NCBI GenBank assembly: GCA_027186245.1
Contig: CP114492.1
Location: 193,501-257,500, forward strand
Length of the DNA: 64,000 nucleotides
From: Coriaria nepalensis
Taxonomy: Eukaryota > Streptophyta > Magnoliopsida > Cucurbitales > Coriariaceae
Reading direction: 5' to 3'
In this document: piece by piece, positions 17,946-29,514 of the stretch
Layout: every line of letters begins with the position of its first letter
Position numbering within the stretch: the stretch's first letter is position 1
Translations under genes and position numbers: made by a program
The notes under the pieces: model-generated
The model's input: the letters and a program-made list of their open reading frames with translations, nothing else
Told to the model about the DNA's origin: nothing
The model's database searches: none

Positions 17946-19900
17946 AAAATGTACAAAACAAAAGCAATGCATCATAAGGCCCTCCCCTTCCTACACAACT
18001 TCTCGTAAGCATAACAAATAATATTAAAATCACAACCCCATATTACTGGGAACACATTACTGGCCATAAGGAGTAGCAAAAGCAGCCCAAAAGCCCTCGT
18101 CTTTTAAGGATAACAACTCGTATATACAACAACAACCAAAACTTTTATATTTAACCAAGCCACCGTACATGTAATATATTGCCTATGAGAAAGCAAAATT
18201 TGGACATCCAAAAAGTCCTTCCATAAAACCCAAATCTTGATCGGAATAGCTTTCATGCATCTTAATCTTTATATTAATGCTATAAATGTTGGATTGATCA
18301 ATAAACGGCTCAATCAACACTACTAAAGAGACTTTATTTTTGACAAATCATCTTCTTCAAACTGGAAAGGGAACCTGTGTTACCAATGTCCCTACAATTC
18401 CAAAAAAGAATCGGGTTTAACATGATCAAGACTGATAGAGGTCTTCGTTTAGTCACAAATGTGAAGCCGTCTTGATGATCTGCTTCATCGGTGTTGTAAC
18501 CACGTTGAAAAGAAGCCCTAGAATGCTCACCATCCCCATCAGAAGAAGATTGATTGATTTTTAAGAGAAGTGATTTTTTAAGAAAGAAGAAAGAGCCACA
18601 TCTTCAGAACTAGTCTTAGACGGTGGGTCTTCTCTTGTTGGGAGTATCCCCAACCCCTCCCCTAACAGGCTGAGATGGGGCTATTTTCCCTTCCTCAACC
18701 TCATTATTGATATGCGATATTCCTACTATTGCCACATGTCACTGTTCACCCGAGTTCACCTCCGGTTGCTTCTTTTTAGCCCTCTTCTTCTTTCTTGCTG
18801 ATTTAGAGAGGGTGGGGTTAGAAGCAACACCTGATTCGTTACCAACCCGAATCTCTTCCTGACCATCCTTGGGGGGGTTGTCTTCGCTTACCATTTCCCG
18901 GAGAGTGCCCCTGGATATTGCAGTAGGAACAATATAATGGGAGCTTTTCATATACCACTTCTTGAAAGAAACCAATGTCATTTCCTATCAAAATCTTCGA
19001 AGGAAGAGTTTTTTATAAGTCCACCTCTACACAAACTCTAGCCGAGTTAAGCCTTGTCATGGTCAAAGTGGTAGTATCAATGTTTAGCACTATCCCAATT
19101 GAACTGGCGATGGGTTTTAGCAACGCAGGATTGAAAATTTTAACAGGAAGCTTGGGGAGTTGGATCCATGCTAGGGTAAAAGTTGCATCCAATTGAGAGT
19201 TGAATGATTTGTTCCATTTTTTAATTAAATACAAGAATCCCTGCATATAAAAAGCAACCTCTCTTAAGCGCCAAATTCATATCAGACTCGATATTAAATC
19301 TAATGCAAAGTGATTGGGAATCCACATGTCCAATAACAAAGGAACCCTCCAATTGCCAATTTGTCTTGATATACTTTTGTAACTCTTCCAATGAGGGATG
19401 GCCAGCACAAAATCTGACGATGACTGTCGTGTCCGGAAAAGCTTCAGATTAGGCTATAGTTGATGAAGAGAAGGAAATGGCAGGCACCCCATCCTTTTCA
19501 AATAAGGAGACCTCCAGATCTAATGTAGCAGACATGACCATGCCAATAAGCGAGTCCGCATACGAACGGAAAAATCCCTTACCTAGATCACTCTCCTACT
19601 GGAGATGAGGAGCTTTTATCCGGGAATTACCAGGAGAATCATCCTCGAGAAGAGGAATATGATCCTTGTTCAAATCCATGCACGAAATATTGGCTAGGAC
19701 CAAAGTTCTAGGGTTTTACGTGCCGGATGAAAATTGTACTAGATCAAGGGATGAAATGGTAAAAAATAAGAAAGATCAGGGGAACGACATATAAGCAGTG
19801 AAGAGAGGGACGAAAAAATAATCAGTAAATCAGTACGGCGGACGGCGGCGCCGTTCGTTGATAGAGAGAAGAGTCTGCAATGCTCTATATAGTCATAGTA
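17946..19900 (-). mobile_element. Decayed LINE (non-LTR retrotransposon): 5' part, ORF1 and start of ORF2
   Basis: On the minus strand, an ORF1-like protein starts at 19,679 (MDLNKDHIPLLEDD) and shows DUF4283 signatures: VRFCAGHPSLEELQKY, then WIQLPKLPVKIF and LNIDTTTLTMTRLNSARVCVEVDL at about 19,015-19,180. A Lys/Arg-rich tail follows (SARKKKRAKKKQ, about 18,760). Stops and shifts interrupt it. Further along, ILFWNCRDIGNTGSLSSLKK (about 18,360-18,420) is the start of a LINE ORF2 endonuclease, and a CDFNIICYAYEKLCRKG remnant (about 17,985-18,035) matches its GDFN catalytic-site region. Nothing resembling reverse transcriptase follows before 17,946, so the 3' two thirds are missing. The element is inactive. 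End points are approximate and no target-site duplication was identified. Confidence 0.72.
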
Positions 19901-20621
19901 TCCGGGGTGGGCCTGCCTTATTTGTCTTTTATTTTTGGGCCTAGTTAAATGATCTCAACCTTTGACTAGCTAGAAAACTACCTTAAATATAATCCTACAT
20001 TAATTACGAAAAATTCTTGAAATAGATAGTATTTATCATATGTTATTTATATATATTTATATTATAAATTGGTCTAGTAGAGATCATTAATTATTATTTA
20101 TTAATACATTGAATTCTTTTGATATATCTATTAGAATTAGGATATACCTAGTAGCTAGGTCAGAATAATAATGATATTAAGACAAGATCTTGAGATCCAT
20201 AAACCAAAATGCATGCTTTCTTAATCATAATACATATTATATATATAAAGAAAACGCATACTCTTATTGATGCTTCTATCGTCTCGAACTATGTATGCAT
20301 ATATGTATATGTAGAAGCATACATCATTTCATAAAGACAGATGCATGCATGCATATGCATGTGTGATGTTTTTGTATAGATAGGAGTCACTTCACATATC
20401 ACCGTATTTAATTCATTCCCTGATCAGAAGAGAGTGGGCCAAACAAACTTTTCCGGCCAATATCCGATCTCGATCATAAACGAGCATTTATATTATATAA
20501 CATTATAATTTATTGCTAGCAAGCTACCTGTTATAACTATAGTTATACAGACACTGATCCGTGCTTTATTGTAGCAATTAATAGCACTATTCATTACTAA
20601 TCTATTACCTCAAGATGCTAA
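19901..20621. other. Intergenic, downstream flank of the bHLH gene
   Basis: AT-rich DNA with several GCATGCAT tracts (for example at about 20,341). The part adjoining 20,622 is probably the 3' UTR of the minus-strand bHLH gene. No coding region was seen. Confidence 0.5.
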
Positions 20622-21356
20622 TTAGTTAAAGCCCAAGATTTTTGCATCCAAATGGGCGGTAGACGGTTCATTAGAGGTGGAGGCTCTAACGTCGACTGAG
20701 CCGTTCACTTGTTGAGGTGCAATAAACGGCCAGTTTGGTATGACGGAGGTGATATCAAAATTATTACAGTGCTGCCGATGATTCGATTGTAAGAGACGGA
20801 TGTGTCGCTTCAGAAACTTCACATAACGAACTGCTTCATCTAACATGGAAGCCGTGTCCATTTTTGTTCCTCCGGGAACAAGTCTCTGGAGAATACGGAT
20901 TTTCTCGCTTATTCTCTCTCTCCTGAGACGGGCCGCCACGCTCTGGGGGTCGTCGCTTATCCATACGTTCCTTCGCTTTGGTTTTCTGAGCGTAGAGGGA
21001 TCGATATCTACTGGCTGCATCGCGGCAATCTTGTACATCATTTCCTTTACGGGGCCAAGCTCTTCTTCTTCTGAATTATCTTCTTCCTTATCTTGATCCT
21101 CATTCATCCCCACCCCACCATGGTTGATTTCTGATTGATGTCCAAAAGGGAATAAAGTTGGAACATAGCTTGAAGATGAGGAAGGTATATCATGATGGGG
21201 TTGAATTAGAGGGGTATTATTGCAGCTGTTAGGCCAAAGAGAATCAAAGAGAAGTTCGGGAGAGGGAATTAGTAAGAGATTATGATCATGAAGCTGATCT
21301 TCATCGATGCCGGAGGCAATTGGGTCAAGATCCGGCCAAGTGTTGTTAATGTTCAT
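20622..21356 (-). CDS. HEC3: bHLH transcription factor, HECATE3/INDEHISCENT-like
   Basis: A single intronless exon of 244 residues. The bHLH domain lies at about 138-188, with basic region [18 protein letters not shown], helix-loop [28 protein letters not shown]. The first of the usual E-box-contacting positions is Gln instead of His and the Glu is Ala, as in the HEC/IND subgroup, so binding to E-box variants is expected. The upstream [17 protein letters not shown] block is the HEC signature, and MQPVDIDP points to HEC3. The [11 protein letters not shown] end also resembles IND. These nuclear factors control carpel, stigma, transmitting-tract and fruit-margin development, partly through auxin (family knowledge). 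An acidic run (EEDNSEEEE, 91-99) precedes the HEC block. Its neighbour PME51 is also next to HEC3 in Arabidopsis. Confidence 0.93.
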   Translation of the reverse strand: MNINNTWPDLDPIASGIDEDQLHDHNLLLIPSPELLFDSLWPNSCNNTPLIQPHHDIPSSSSSYVPTLFPFGHQSEINHGGVGMNEDQDKEEDNSEEEELGPVKEMMYKIAAMQPVDIDPSTLRKPKRRNVWISDDPQSVAARLRRERISEKIRILQRLVPGGTKMDTASMLDEAVRYVKFLKRHIRLLQSNHRQHCNNFDITSVIPNWPFIAPQQVNGSVDVRASTSNEPSTAHLDAKILGFN

Positions 21357-23986
21357 GGTGCAAAAATGGGGATGTGTGTTAATGTTGTCTGCACAAAAAC
21401 AAAAAGGGAATAGAGGAGAGAAGAGGAGGTATATGTAAGCTAGCTAAGCTAGTGTACGTACGTTTCTTTGAAATTAATTGGTTCTGACTTGTATAAATCA
21501 TAACACATCACAGGCACTGTTTTTTGCTATAAAAGCCCATGAGATTAAGTAAAAGTTTGGTGATATATGGAAATGAGAAGTGCCCTCTTTGATTTGTAGC
21601 TTCAACAAAAGCTGGCTCACGCATGTATCACACTAAGGTTTGAAATTGAGAAAGAAATTTGGGGCAAGACATAAAACTCATGATGTCAAGCATTAGTGGT
21701 GGGAAAAGCAACTTGGTTATGGTGGATGGGTTTTGGATCAGTCGATCGTACTCTATCTACTACATGCATGAATTAGTTCTTAGTGACCAAAAAAAATACA
21801 TGAAAAATTCTCGGAGATACGTACACAAGTTGCTAAGCTTGCTAGCTAGCTCTGATTCACATGTTAATATCTTAGAAATTGGGGAAGAAATTTAAAACTA
21901 GCAGTGGATTACATGAGCCCTCAATTAATATGTGTCCAGACTATAGGACAACTCTAGGGCAGCAACTTTATTCACGTGCAGGTATATATCAATTACTTAT
22001 GTCCACGTGCAATCACAAATCCATTATTGTTAGATGAATTCTTCACTCCCAACTCACTAATTCTATATATATAGTAAATGTGTAAAATGAAGTATATATC
22101 TATCAATGTATCTATACATATATATATATATATGTTATATATACGCATGCTTTCGTAATGTAACCATTGGCAACTAAAATTTCCAAGGTGTCACATACAG
22201 CATGTGGGGGAAAGTATGCATGCAGCGTATAGCCATTACTTGACTCCAATCACAAGTTACTTCTAGATATCTATATATATAGTACACATTAATTCATAAA
22301 GTTACATGATATAGATTAATATGATGTTAATTAATGATAATCAAAATGGAAAGCTATAGATTAATGTTGCATGCATGCATGCATGAACGAGCCATGTGCT
22401 GAATTTGTACTATATATTCTGCTTGGAAACTGAAGCTAGCAGCTAGAACTTATCGCTAGGTATTCCATTTTTTCATTTTAGGGTGCATCATTCCATGCCC
22501 ATTTAATTCCTTTGTACAATAGAAGAGGGATCATCAATCAATCATCATCATCATGATATATATGCGATTCATTCCTTTCTGCTTCTAACTAATTATTATA
22601 GGTCAATGAAAGAAGAAACGAGACAAACCCACAAACTGGGATCAGCTCCATCGATCGATGACTAGCTATTTTGTACACTTATATCATTAATGAACTTCAC
22701 TTTTTGTCAAGAGCTGGTAAACGTAAAGGATCAGGAAGAAATGATCATCTGACAGAAGAAGAAGAAGGATGAGTCAATATGCATGTATATCCCACTAGGC
22801 TAATCGATTAACTTCTTTCTTTCTCCTCTTCGATCCCATAACTTCTCATAGTCCGAGCCATTGTCATGGACTTAGAGTGAGCAATTTTCCGAAGTTTTCC
22901 AAAAATAAGGCAAACGGTGGGGAAAGAGTGTGTATATCTTGTTCCTACTTGACAAGTCCTTTCGAAGCCTAATTATATTTATTAGAAAAATATATATATA
23001 TTGCATTAATCTTATCTTATGATCAGTCCATTTTTTCTTTCTTTTCTTTTCTTTTCTTTTTTTCTCTCTAAAAGAGTTGTTGGATTTGATATTTTGTCAT
23101 CTTGTTATCGTTGGAGGAGCATTGGGATCGAAATGCTTTTGCCTTATGATTTGATTGCATGATTTTTTAAATTTAATTACAGGCTGATTTTTCAATTTTC
23201 AATGGATCTACCCACATATTTACAATGGTTGAGGGTTTTTTTTAAAAATACAATAGGTATAAATTTATAAGGTGTTATTTAGGAGCTAAATAATATTATA
23301 TATTATATAATTAAATTTTAAATTTTAAATTTATAAGATTTGAGATTTAAGTTTTTAAGGTAAATTTATAATTATGAGATAATTAATATTAATTAATTAG
23401 TTTTAAAATTTATTTTAATTAAATATATTATTTAATATTAAGTTGATATAAGATATTAATTTAATATTAAAATTATATAGGTTAAATTTAAATTAGTTTA
23501 AAAAATTAATTTAAAATTTAAATAAAATAAAATATAATTTAAAATAAATATGATTTTATTTTAAATTAAATTTAATAGAATAAAATAAATTAAATTTTAT
23601 CCAATATTTTACATCCTTTTTTTTTAACGAAAGAAGACTACTATCACTAAGAGGAAACAAAATTCACTTTAAACTTCTTTCTCACTTTAGGCTCAATACC
23701 AAAAATACCCTTAGTTTTTTTTTTGGGGGGTTAAAGTTTAATTATTATAAATTTAAAAGAAAAAAAATTTAATTATCATATAAATTTATAAACATAAAAT
23801 AATTTTAGAAATTTACTGCCAAACAGCTGCTTCCTTTTCGTTGGACATATACTAAAAGCCCAATGGGCTTATTTTACACGCATTTTGAAAACATGGATGG
23901 ACAATAGTGATTTGAACTTAGAAAGGCCGAATCTACAATTGAGCCCATTAAATATATACTATGCCTAATCTGAATCATAAGAGCAT

Positions 23987-24019
<33 letters not shown>

Positions 24020-24343
24020 TGAGTGTGACCACTCTATTATGATCAAATCTTATACAATGTCTCTGTCTGGTCTCTACTCTCTCTCCACTAACCAACCCCC
24101 ATCTCGCTTTTTGCCAAATTCTAACAACCCGTGTAAGAAAGTCCCGACTCCCGATTCCTCTCGTGATCTTCTTCCCACACCGGTTTTCAAAAGTCAAAAT
24201 TCCTACCTTCCTTTGATGTCCTGTAAATCCAGATGATCCTCCCCAGTCCCCACTAAGAACAGAAAACCATAATCACATAACCCCTCCTCCTCCCCACTCT
24301 TTGCCTCATTCCCTTTCTCAAATTCAGATTCCTCTTCCTTTCC
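21357..24343. other. Intergenic, about 3 kb, between divergent bHLH and pectinesterase genes
   Basis: Contains the promoters of two divergent genes. Visible features: GCATGCATGCATGCATG at about 22,368-22,384, several (TA)n stretches, a pyrimidine run (TTTCTTTTCTTTTC) at about 23,037-23,060, a 314-base stretch without a single C on the plus strand (23,287-23,600), and a (GAGAGT)n microsatellite at about 23,988-24,026. The 78-codon frame at 21,659 has no support. Confidence 0.55.
23287..23600. repeat. 314-bp cytosine-free, A/T-dominated segment
   Basis: No C occurs on the plus strand between 23,286 and 23,601, while scattered G remain. The sequence is made of short A/T words such as AAATTTTAAATTTTAAA and AATTAATATTAATTAA. 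It could be a matrix-attachment-like region or a decayed repeat. Confidence 0.7.
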
Positions 24344-26808
24344 ATGGCCGCCTCCCTCTTCTTCCTTTCCTTCCTCCTCTTCCTCTCCTCCTTCTCCGCC
24401 GACCTCCATATTGTCTCCGCCATTCACAAACCCAAACCCAAACACTATACCAAACCACCCTCCCCTAAAGTTAAAACTCACGATCAACCTGCTCCCATTT
24501 CCCGCCCCGAGATCCAGAACGCCTGTAAAGCAACCCGTTTTCCCGGTCCATGCGAAAACTCCCTGGCCCAACACAACCGCGTCCCTCCCAACCCCTCAAC
24601 CCTCCAGATCATCCAATCCGCCGTCGGAGTCTCCACCGACAATCTCAACACCGCCAAATCCATGATCAACGATATCCTAGGCTCGTCCGCGGGGAATCTG
24701 AACCGCTCCAACACCGCCAAGGTCTGCCTCGAGGTCCTGCACAATTCCGAGTACCGAATCTCCGGAGCTAATGATTCTCTGGCACGTGGAAGGAACAAGG
24801 ATGCCCGGGCATTTATGAGCGCCGCGCTGGTGTTCCAGTACGACTGCTGGTCCGGCCTCAAGTACGTGAACGACACGCAGCTGATCAACCAGACGATGTC
24901 GTTTCTCGACTCCCTGCTCTCGCTTTCCAGCAACGCGCTCAGCATGATGTTCGCGTACGACACCGTGGGGAACGATACGGCGTCGTGGGGCCCACCGAAA
25001 ACGGAGCGCAACGGGTTCTGGGAGGTTTCCGGGTCGGTCGGAACAGGTTCCGGGTTGGGATTCGACGGCGGGTTCCCGTCCAAGATGAAGGCGGACGTTA
25101 CGGTTTGCAAAGATGGGAGTGACGGCTGTTACAAGTCGGTGCAGGAAGCCGTTAATGCTGCGCCAGATAACGGCTGGGCGCGAAGGTTCGTGATTTACAT
25201 AAAGGAGGGTGTTTACGAGGAGACCGTTCGCGTGCCGTTACAGAAGTGGAACGTGGTATTTTTGGGAGAAGGCATGGGCAAAACCGTCATTACAGGGTCG
25301 AGAAATGTGGGCCAGCCTGGTATGACTACCTACGAAACAGCTACTGTTGGTAAGTTCTCTCATAAACCGTCAACCCCTTTACCCGCCTTTTTTTTTTTCT
25401 ATTGTTTTTCTGTTAAAAAAGTTTAGCCTTTTTTGTATCCTCTCAAAATCCTAAGTTGTTTAAACTAAGAGAATTTCGGACGTAGACCGTGTCTGCGTGG
25501 ATCTACGGTCCGATCCTTTTCAACCATACGCTCGTGAACTAAATGTCAAGAGAGAGTTTACTGTTTAGAGAAGAAAAAAGTAAGCTAATTTGGTCGAATA
25601 AACCAAATGCTTGTCTGTCCTTTTTGCATGTAAGAAGATGAGTCCTTCATGTCTCCGACTTTTGAGCTAGAACTAAGGATCGAAAATGTCATGAATCCCG
25701 TTAAGAGAGAAGAAAAGTAAGCTAATTTGTGGAATTGTTATTGAAACAACCTTCTTAATTCAACGAATAACAACCCATCGATGAATGTATTGGGTAGGTA
25801 AATTTGTTGGAGGGAAGTTGTTGAACAAATCAAAGATGAGAGTAAAAGTCTTCTTGATCACCAGGCTCACTTTCTTCCCCGTCGGGCCCCCCACATAAAC
25901 TGAAACCTAATTCGGACCTAGATCACCGAAGTCGATTAGTCAGGACCGATTTGAATATAGACCATGTTTGTAGATATTTACATATGGTCTTTTTTTGAGA
26001 TTACTAAGTAATAAGCTTCATTCTTCTTTTCATGATCAAATTCCTTTGAACAGGAGTTCTTGGCGATGGATTCATGGCAAGTGGTCTCACATTCCAAAAC
26101 ACGGCAGGACCTGATGCTCACCAAGCGGTTGCCTTCAGATCAGACAGTGATCTATCAGTTATCGAAAACTGTGAATTCTTAGGCAATCAAGATACTGTTT
26201 ACGCTCACACTCTTCGACAGTTCTACAAATCATGTAGAATTGAAGGCAATGTCGATTTCATTTTCGGAAATGCAGCTTCAATATTTCAGGACTGCCAGAT
26301 ATTGGTCCGTCCACGTCAGCTCAAGCCTGAACATGGAGAAAACAATGCCATCACGGCTCATGGTAGAACCGACCCAGCCCAATCAACTGGCTTCGTGTTC
26401 CAGAACTGCTTGATAAATGGGACCGAGGAGTACATGGCTTTGTACCGTAGCAAACCTCAAGTGCATAAAAACTATCTAGGGAGGCCATGGAAGGAATATT
26501 CCCGGACGGTTTTTGTAAATAGTAAACTTGAAGAGTTTATTACTCCGCAAGGATGGCTGCCTTGGAGCGGGGATTTCGCATTGAAGACTCTGTTCTACGG
26601 GGAACATGGAAATACAGGCCTCGGGTCGGACCGGCGCAAGAGGGTTAGTTGGAGCACCCTTATTCCGGACAACCATGTAATGAGTTACTCAGTCCAGAAT
26701 TTCATTCAAGGAGACGAATGGATTCCTTCATCTAGAGATGTTGCTAGAGATGTTGTTAGAAGGGGGGCAAGAGAGAACAATAAGAAGATGCAGAAAGGGA
26801 TCTATTAG
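24344..26808 (+). CDS. PME51: Pectinesterase/pectinesterase inhibitor, PME51-like (type-I PME)
   Basis: Two exons, 24344..25349 and 26054..26808, join at GTTG|GAGTT (VGVLGDGF) to give 586 residues. An N-terminal hydrophobic signal peptide (about 1-25) is followed by the PMEI inhibitor domain (about 55-215, four helices with Cys residues in [11 protein letters not shown] and KVCLEVL), then the catalytic beta-helix (about 250-560). PME signature regions are present: [32 protein letters not shown] and [12 protein letters not shown]. They include the two catalytic Asp (QDT, VDF) and the Arg of LGRPW. It de-esterifies cell-wall homogalacturonan after release from its pro-region (family knowledge). 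No clear RRLL/RKLL processing motif was seen between the domains, so processing may use another site. Exon 1 is GC-richer than the flanks. Position next to the HEC3-like gene matches At5g09750/At5g09760. Confidence 0.93.
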
Positions 26809-27629
26809 GAAAAAGACTTCAACTAAGTTCTGTGAAATAGCTTGTTATTTGTTTTTGCAAAGATCAAGCAAGGATCATAATATAATATGTCTTTATTTTT
26901 AATTTTGTCTTGGATTTATCTAGAATTTAATCTCACATATCATGTGATGATAAAAAGGAAAAAAGCAGAACAGAGAAGGGGCAGCAGCCTGATTTGCAAT
27001 TGCGATAGTGGCAAATGTTCGGGTTCCACTATCTCTTAGAGAAAACAAGTTTTAGTGCATGCGCAACATGAAACTCCATTAGCATGTTTTGTTTCCTTCT
27101 TTTTTGTTTGGTTTTTCATGTTTGGAGAGCTAGACGCACCTAAATGATTACGAATCTGAAGCCTCCTCAAAGGCCCAAACAAAGCAAAATAATGAAAATG
27201 TGTAATTAACATGATTTCAATCTTATCCCAACGCTCATAATCATTTAAGAATTAGAGGTATATTGAGAAAGATGGAGGAGGTCATTAGTGGGAAGATCTA
27301 TAATTTTAATCATTATGCATTCAAGAGGATGCAATATTTGTTGGCTTCTTATTTGGTAGGTTTTTAAAGAAGTGGGTTATCTTATCTCCCTTTTCATTAC
27401 TTAAGCTGTTCTGGCAAGTTATAACCCAAATGAAGACATGTGTTTAAGCAATATAGTTCAAGTAATTAATTGAGAAAAACAAAGAATTACGAATAATAAA
27501 TCAATCAAACGCGAGGAAAAAAAAAAGGTATATAATATAAGTAGACCAAAACTGATCAGCATGCATGAGCCTGATCTCCTCACGTAATCAAATATTTAAT
27601 AGGCTAATACTGATACTAATTAATACCAA
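26809..27629. other. Intergenic between convergent PME51-like and DUF506 genes
   Basis: Probably the two 3' UTRs plus spacer. No gene, repeat array or transposon signature was recognised. Confidence 0.5.
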
Positions 27630-28610
27630 TTAGCAGCAGTTTATACTCATGCTAGAAAATTCACTCGACAAACCGGACCCACCACCCTCCAAATGATCAT
27701 CCCTTCTTGATCTCTTAGGCTTCACCGTAGGCGGGGGCCACTTGCTGATCAAAGCGCCACTAGTGGAGCTCACGGCGGCATCTGCGGCGGGGGGATCATG
27801 GTCGTGAGAGGAGGAAGAGAACCATTTAGACGGCATGTAAGAGGTTGTTCTCCAAGGGGGGACGTGGAGCCCGCTTTGAGTAAGGGATTGTTTGGCACCT
27901 GAGCAGAGGATAGAGATAATCCGGATAAGCCTGTCCTCGGTCCCGACAAAGATTGCAGGCAATGTGTCGGTGAGCTTTCGGTATTCCGACGTGGGTCTTG
28001 CCAGTTCAAATTGTGACTTGAAGTCTGTGTCAACCATCACCCTTTTCTTCTTCATCAACATGATTTCAATGTACTCATATTCACCTGATCACAGAACCCA
28101 GTTTGTAAATTCAACAGATTTAGAAAATTTCTAGAGAGAGATAGAAGGCCTAACCAGCTGGGCAGCCCATGGAAGTGGGCCAAGAGGTGTGACAAAGAGA
28201 AGCCTTGTAGCCATCCATACAGAGCTTCTTAACAAGCCATTTCTTCAAACTAGTACTCGCTTTCTTCCCTCTCATGTCCATCATCATCATGTGCTTTAAC
28301 ACGTTTTCAAGCACTTCTTTCTCTTCTTCTCTTCCACTCCTTACTATCTCCTGCACTTACAACACAAAACCAACACACTTACTAACCAAAAAAAGAATAC
28401 CAACTCGTTTCTAGAACTATATAGATCGAAAAAAAGAGTATAAAGTACCTGTAAAGTGAAATACCGGGATCTAACACTAAGATCAGGAGAAGGAACACAG
28501 TCTATAGAAGAATGGTCTTGCTGAATATTGGGCAGAACTATTGATTCTGATTCTATGAAATCATGAACCATCTGAACTAAACTTTCCTCTTCTCCTAAGC
28601 TACTACCCAT
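27630..28610 (-). CDS. DUF506 family protein (PD-(D/E)XK-like), function unknown
   Basis: Three exons, 28449..28610, 28155..28350 and 27630..28084, encode 270 residues. The start MGSSLGEEESLVQMV is at 28,610; upstream in-frame sequence is an AT-rich leader. DUF506 hallmarks are in order: KKWLVKKLCMDGYKASLCHTSW, CPAGEYEYIEI (formed by the exon 2-3 junction), RVMVDTDFKSQFELARPT, LPAIFVGTEDRLIRII, AKQSLTQSGLHVPPWR and MPSKWFSS. The conserved Asp/Glu positions led others to group the family with PD-(D/E)XK nucleases, but no plant activity is established. The C-terminal third (after WFSS) is Ser/Pro-rich and probably disordered. Several members are stress- or nutrient-responsive in Arabidopsis, by recall. 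Confidence 0.88.
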
Positions 28611-29514
28611 CTTGATTACAAAGAAAGATAAATAATGGAGAGTAGTGTGTGTATATATATGTATAAATATACATAGGTGTGGCGGTGGGGTGGAGTTACA
28701 GCCAAATGGTGACAGATGGTCATGAGATAGGAGCAAAAAAAAAAAAAAAAATGGTAGAAAAGACGGTATTTAGGTTTCTAAATATATAAGGTGGTTTAGT
28801 ATATTAATGGTAATTAGGGGTGGGAATAATAAAGGAGAATATCCTTCTCTTTCATTTGCTTTAAAAGACTATGAAAGTGACATCCAGAAGAAAACAAGAA
28901 TTCAATCTGACTTTTTGTTCCTCGAATAGGGAAGGAAAAGGATTTCATCTCACCAAGGTAATAGCTATCTGGAAATGCGGCATGAACTGACAATGAAATT
29001 TTCTCAAAACATTCATCTGCAGTGAAGTTCTCGATCCCATCTTAAGAACATAACATTAGAACACTTTAATGTCAATATCAAACTGGACCATCTTCATCAT
29101 TTCCATGACTAAATTCACAGAATTGCTATCTTGTTAAGCAAGACGAAAAAATAAAAATTACAGAGAATTGAATGAACGATCAAATTAAGATGTTAGAAGA
29201 GAGAGGTATTAACTTGGACACCAAGGAATGCAGTCATCTTTGAATAAATGAGGTCTTCATTAAGAAGTAAGAACTGTCTTACAACAATATCTTTCTATGC
29301 GGGACCTGTTTTTATTCCTATGCTAAACCTACTGGAAAAATCATCCTCGCATACTTTACTTTTCTCATTGCAAAATAAATTACCATGGGTGGCCAACTGA
29401 AATAGTAAAAAAGGGTACGGAGCTGGTGGGAAATCTGGGGGAAAAGGGCACATTTGTGGATCCAAAATTGCATACCAACTCTGTAGGATTGTTAGATCGC
29501 AATCTAAAGGAATC
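28611..29514. other. Intergenic between DUF506 promoter and ATXR5 3' end
   Basis: On the minus strand 28,620-28,740 holds the DUF506 leader, with a TATATATAC-type stretch at about 28,650. 29,280-29,514 is probably ATXR5 3' UTR. The 110-codon frame at 29,295 overlaps the last ATXR5 exon out of frame and is rejected. Confidence 0.45.

Noticed and set aside
24203..25110. Minus-strand and shifted frames over the pectinesterase first exon
   Set aside because: Shadows of a GC-rich true exon; the real frame has PMEI and PME motifs.
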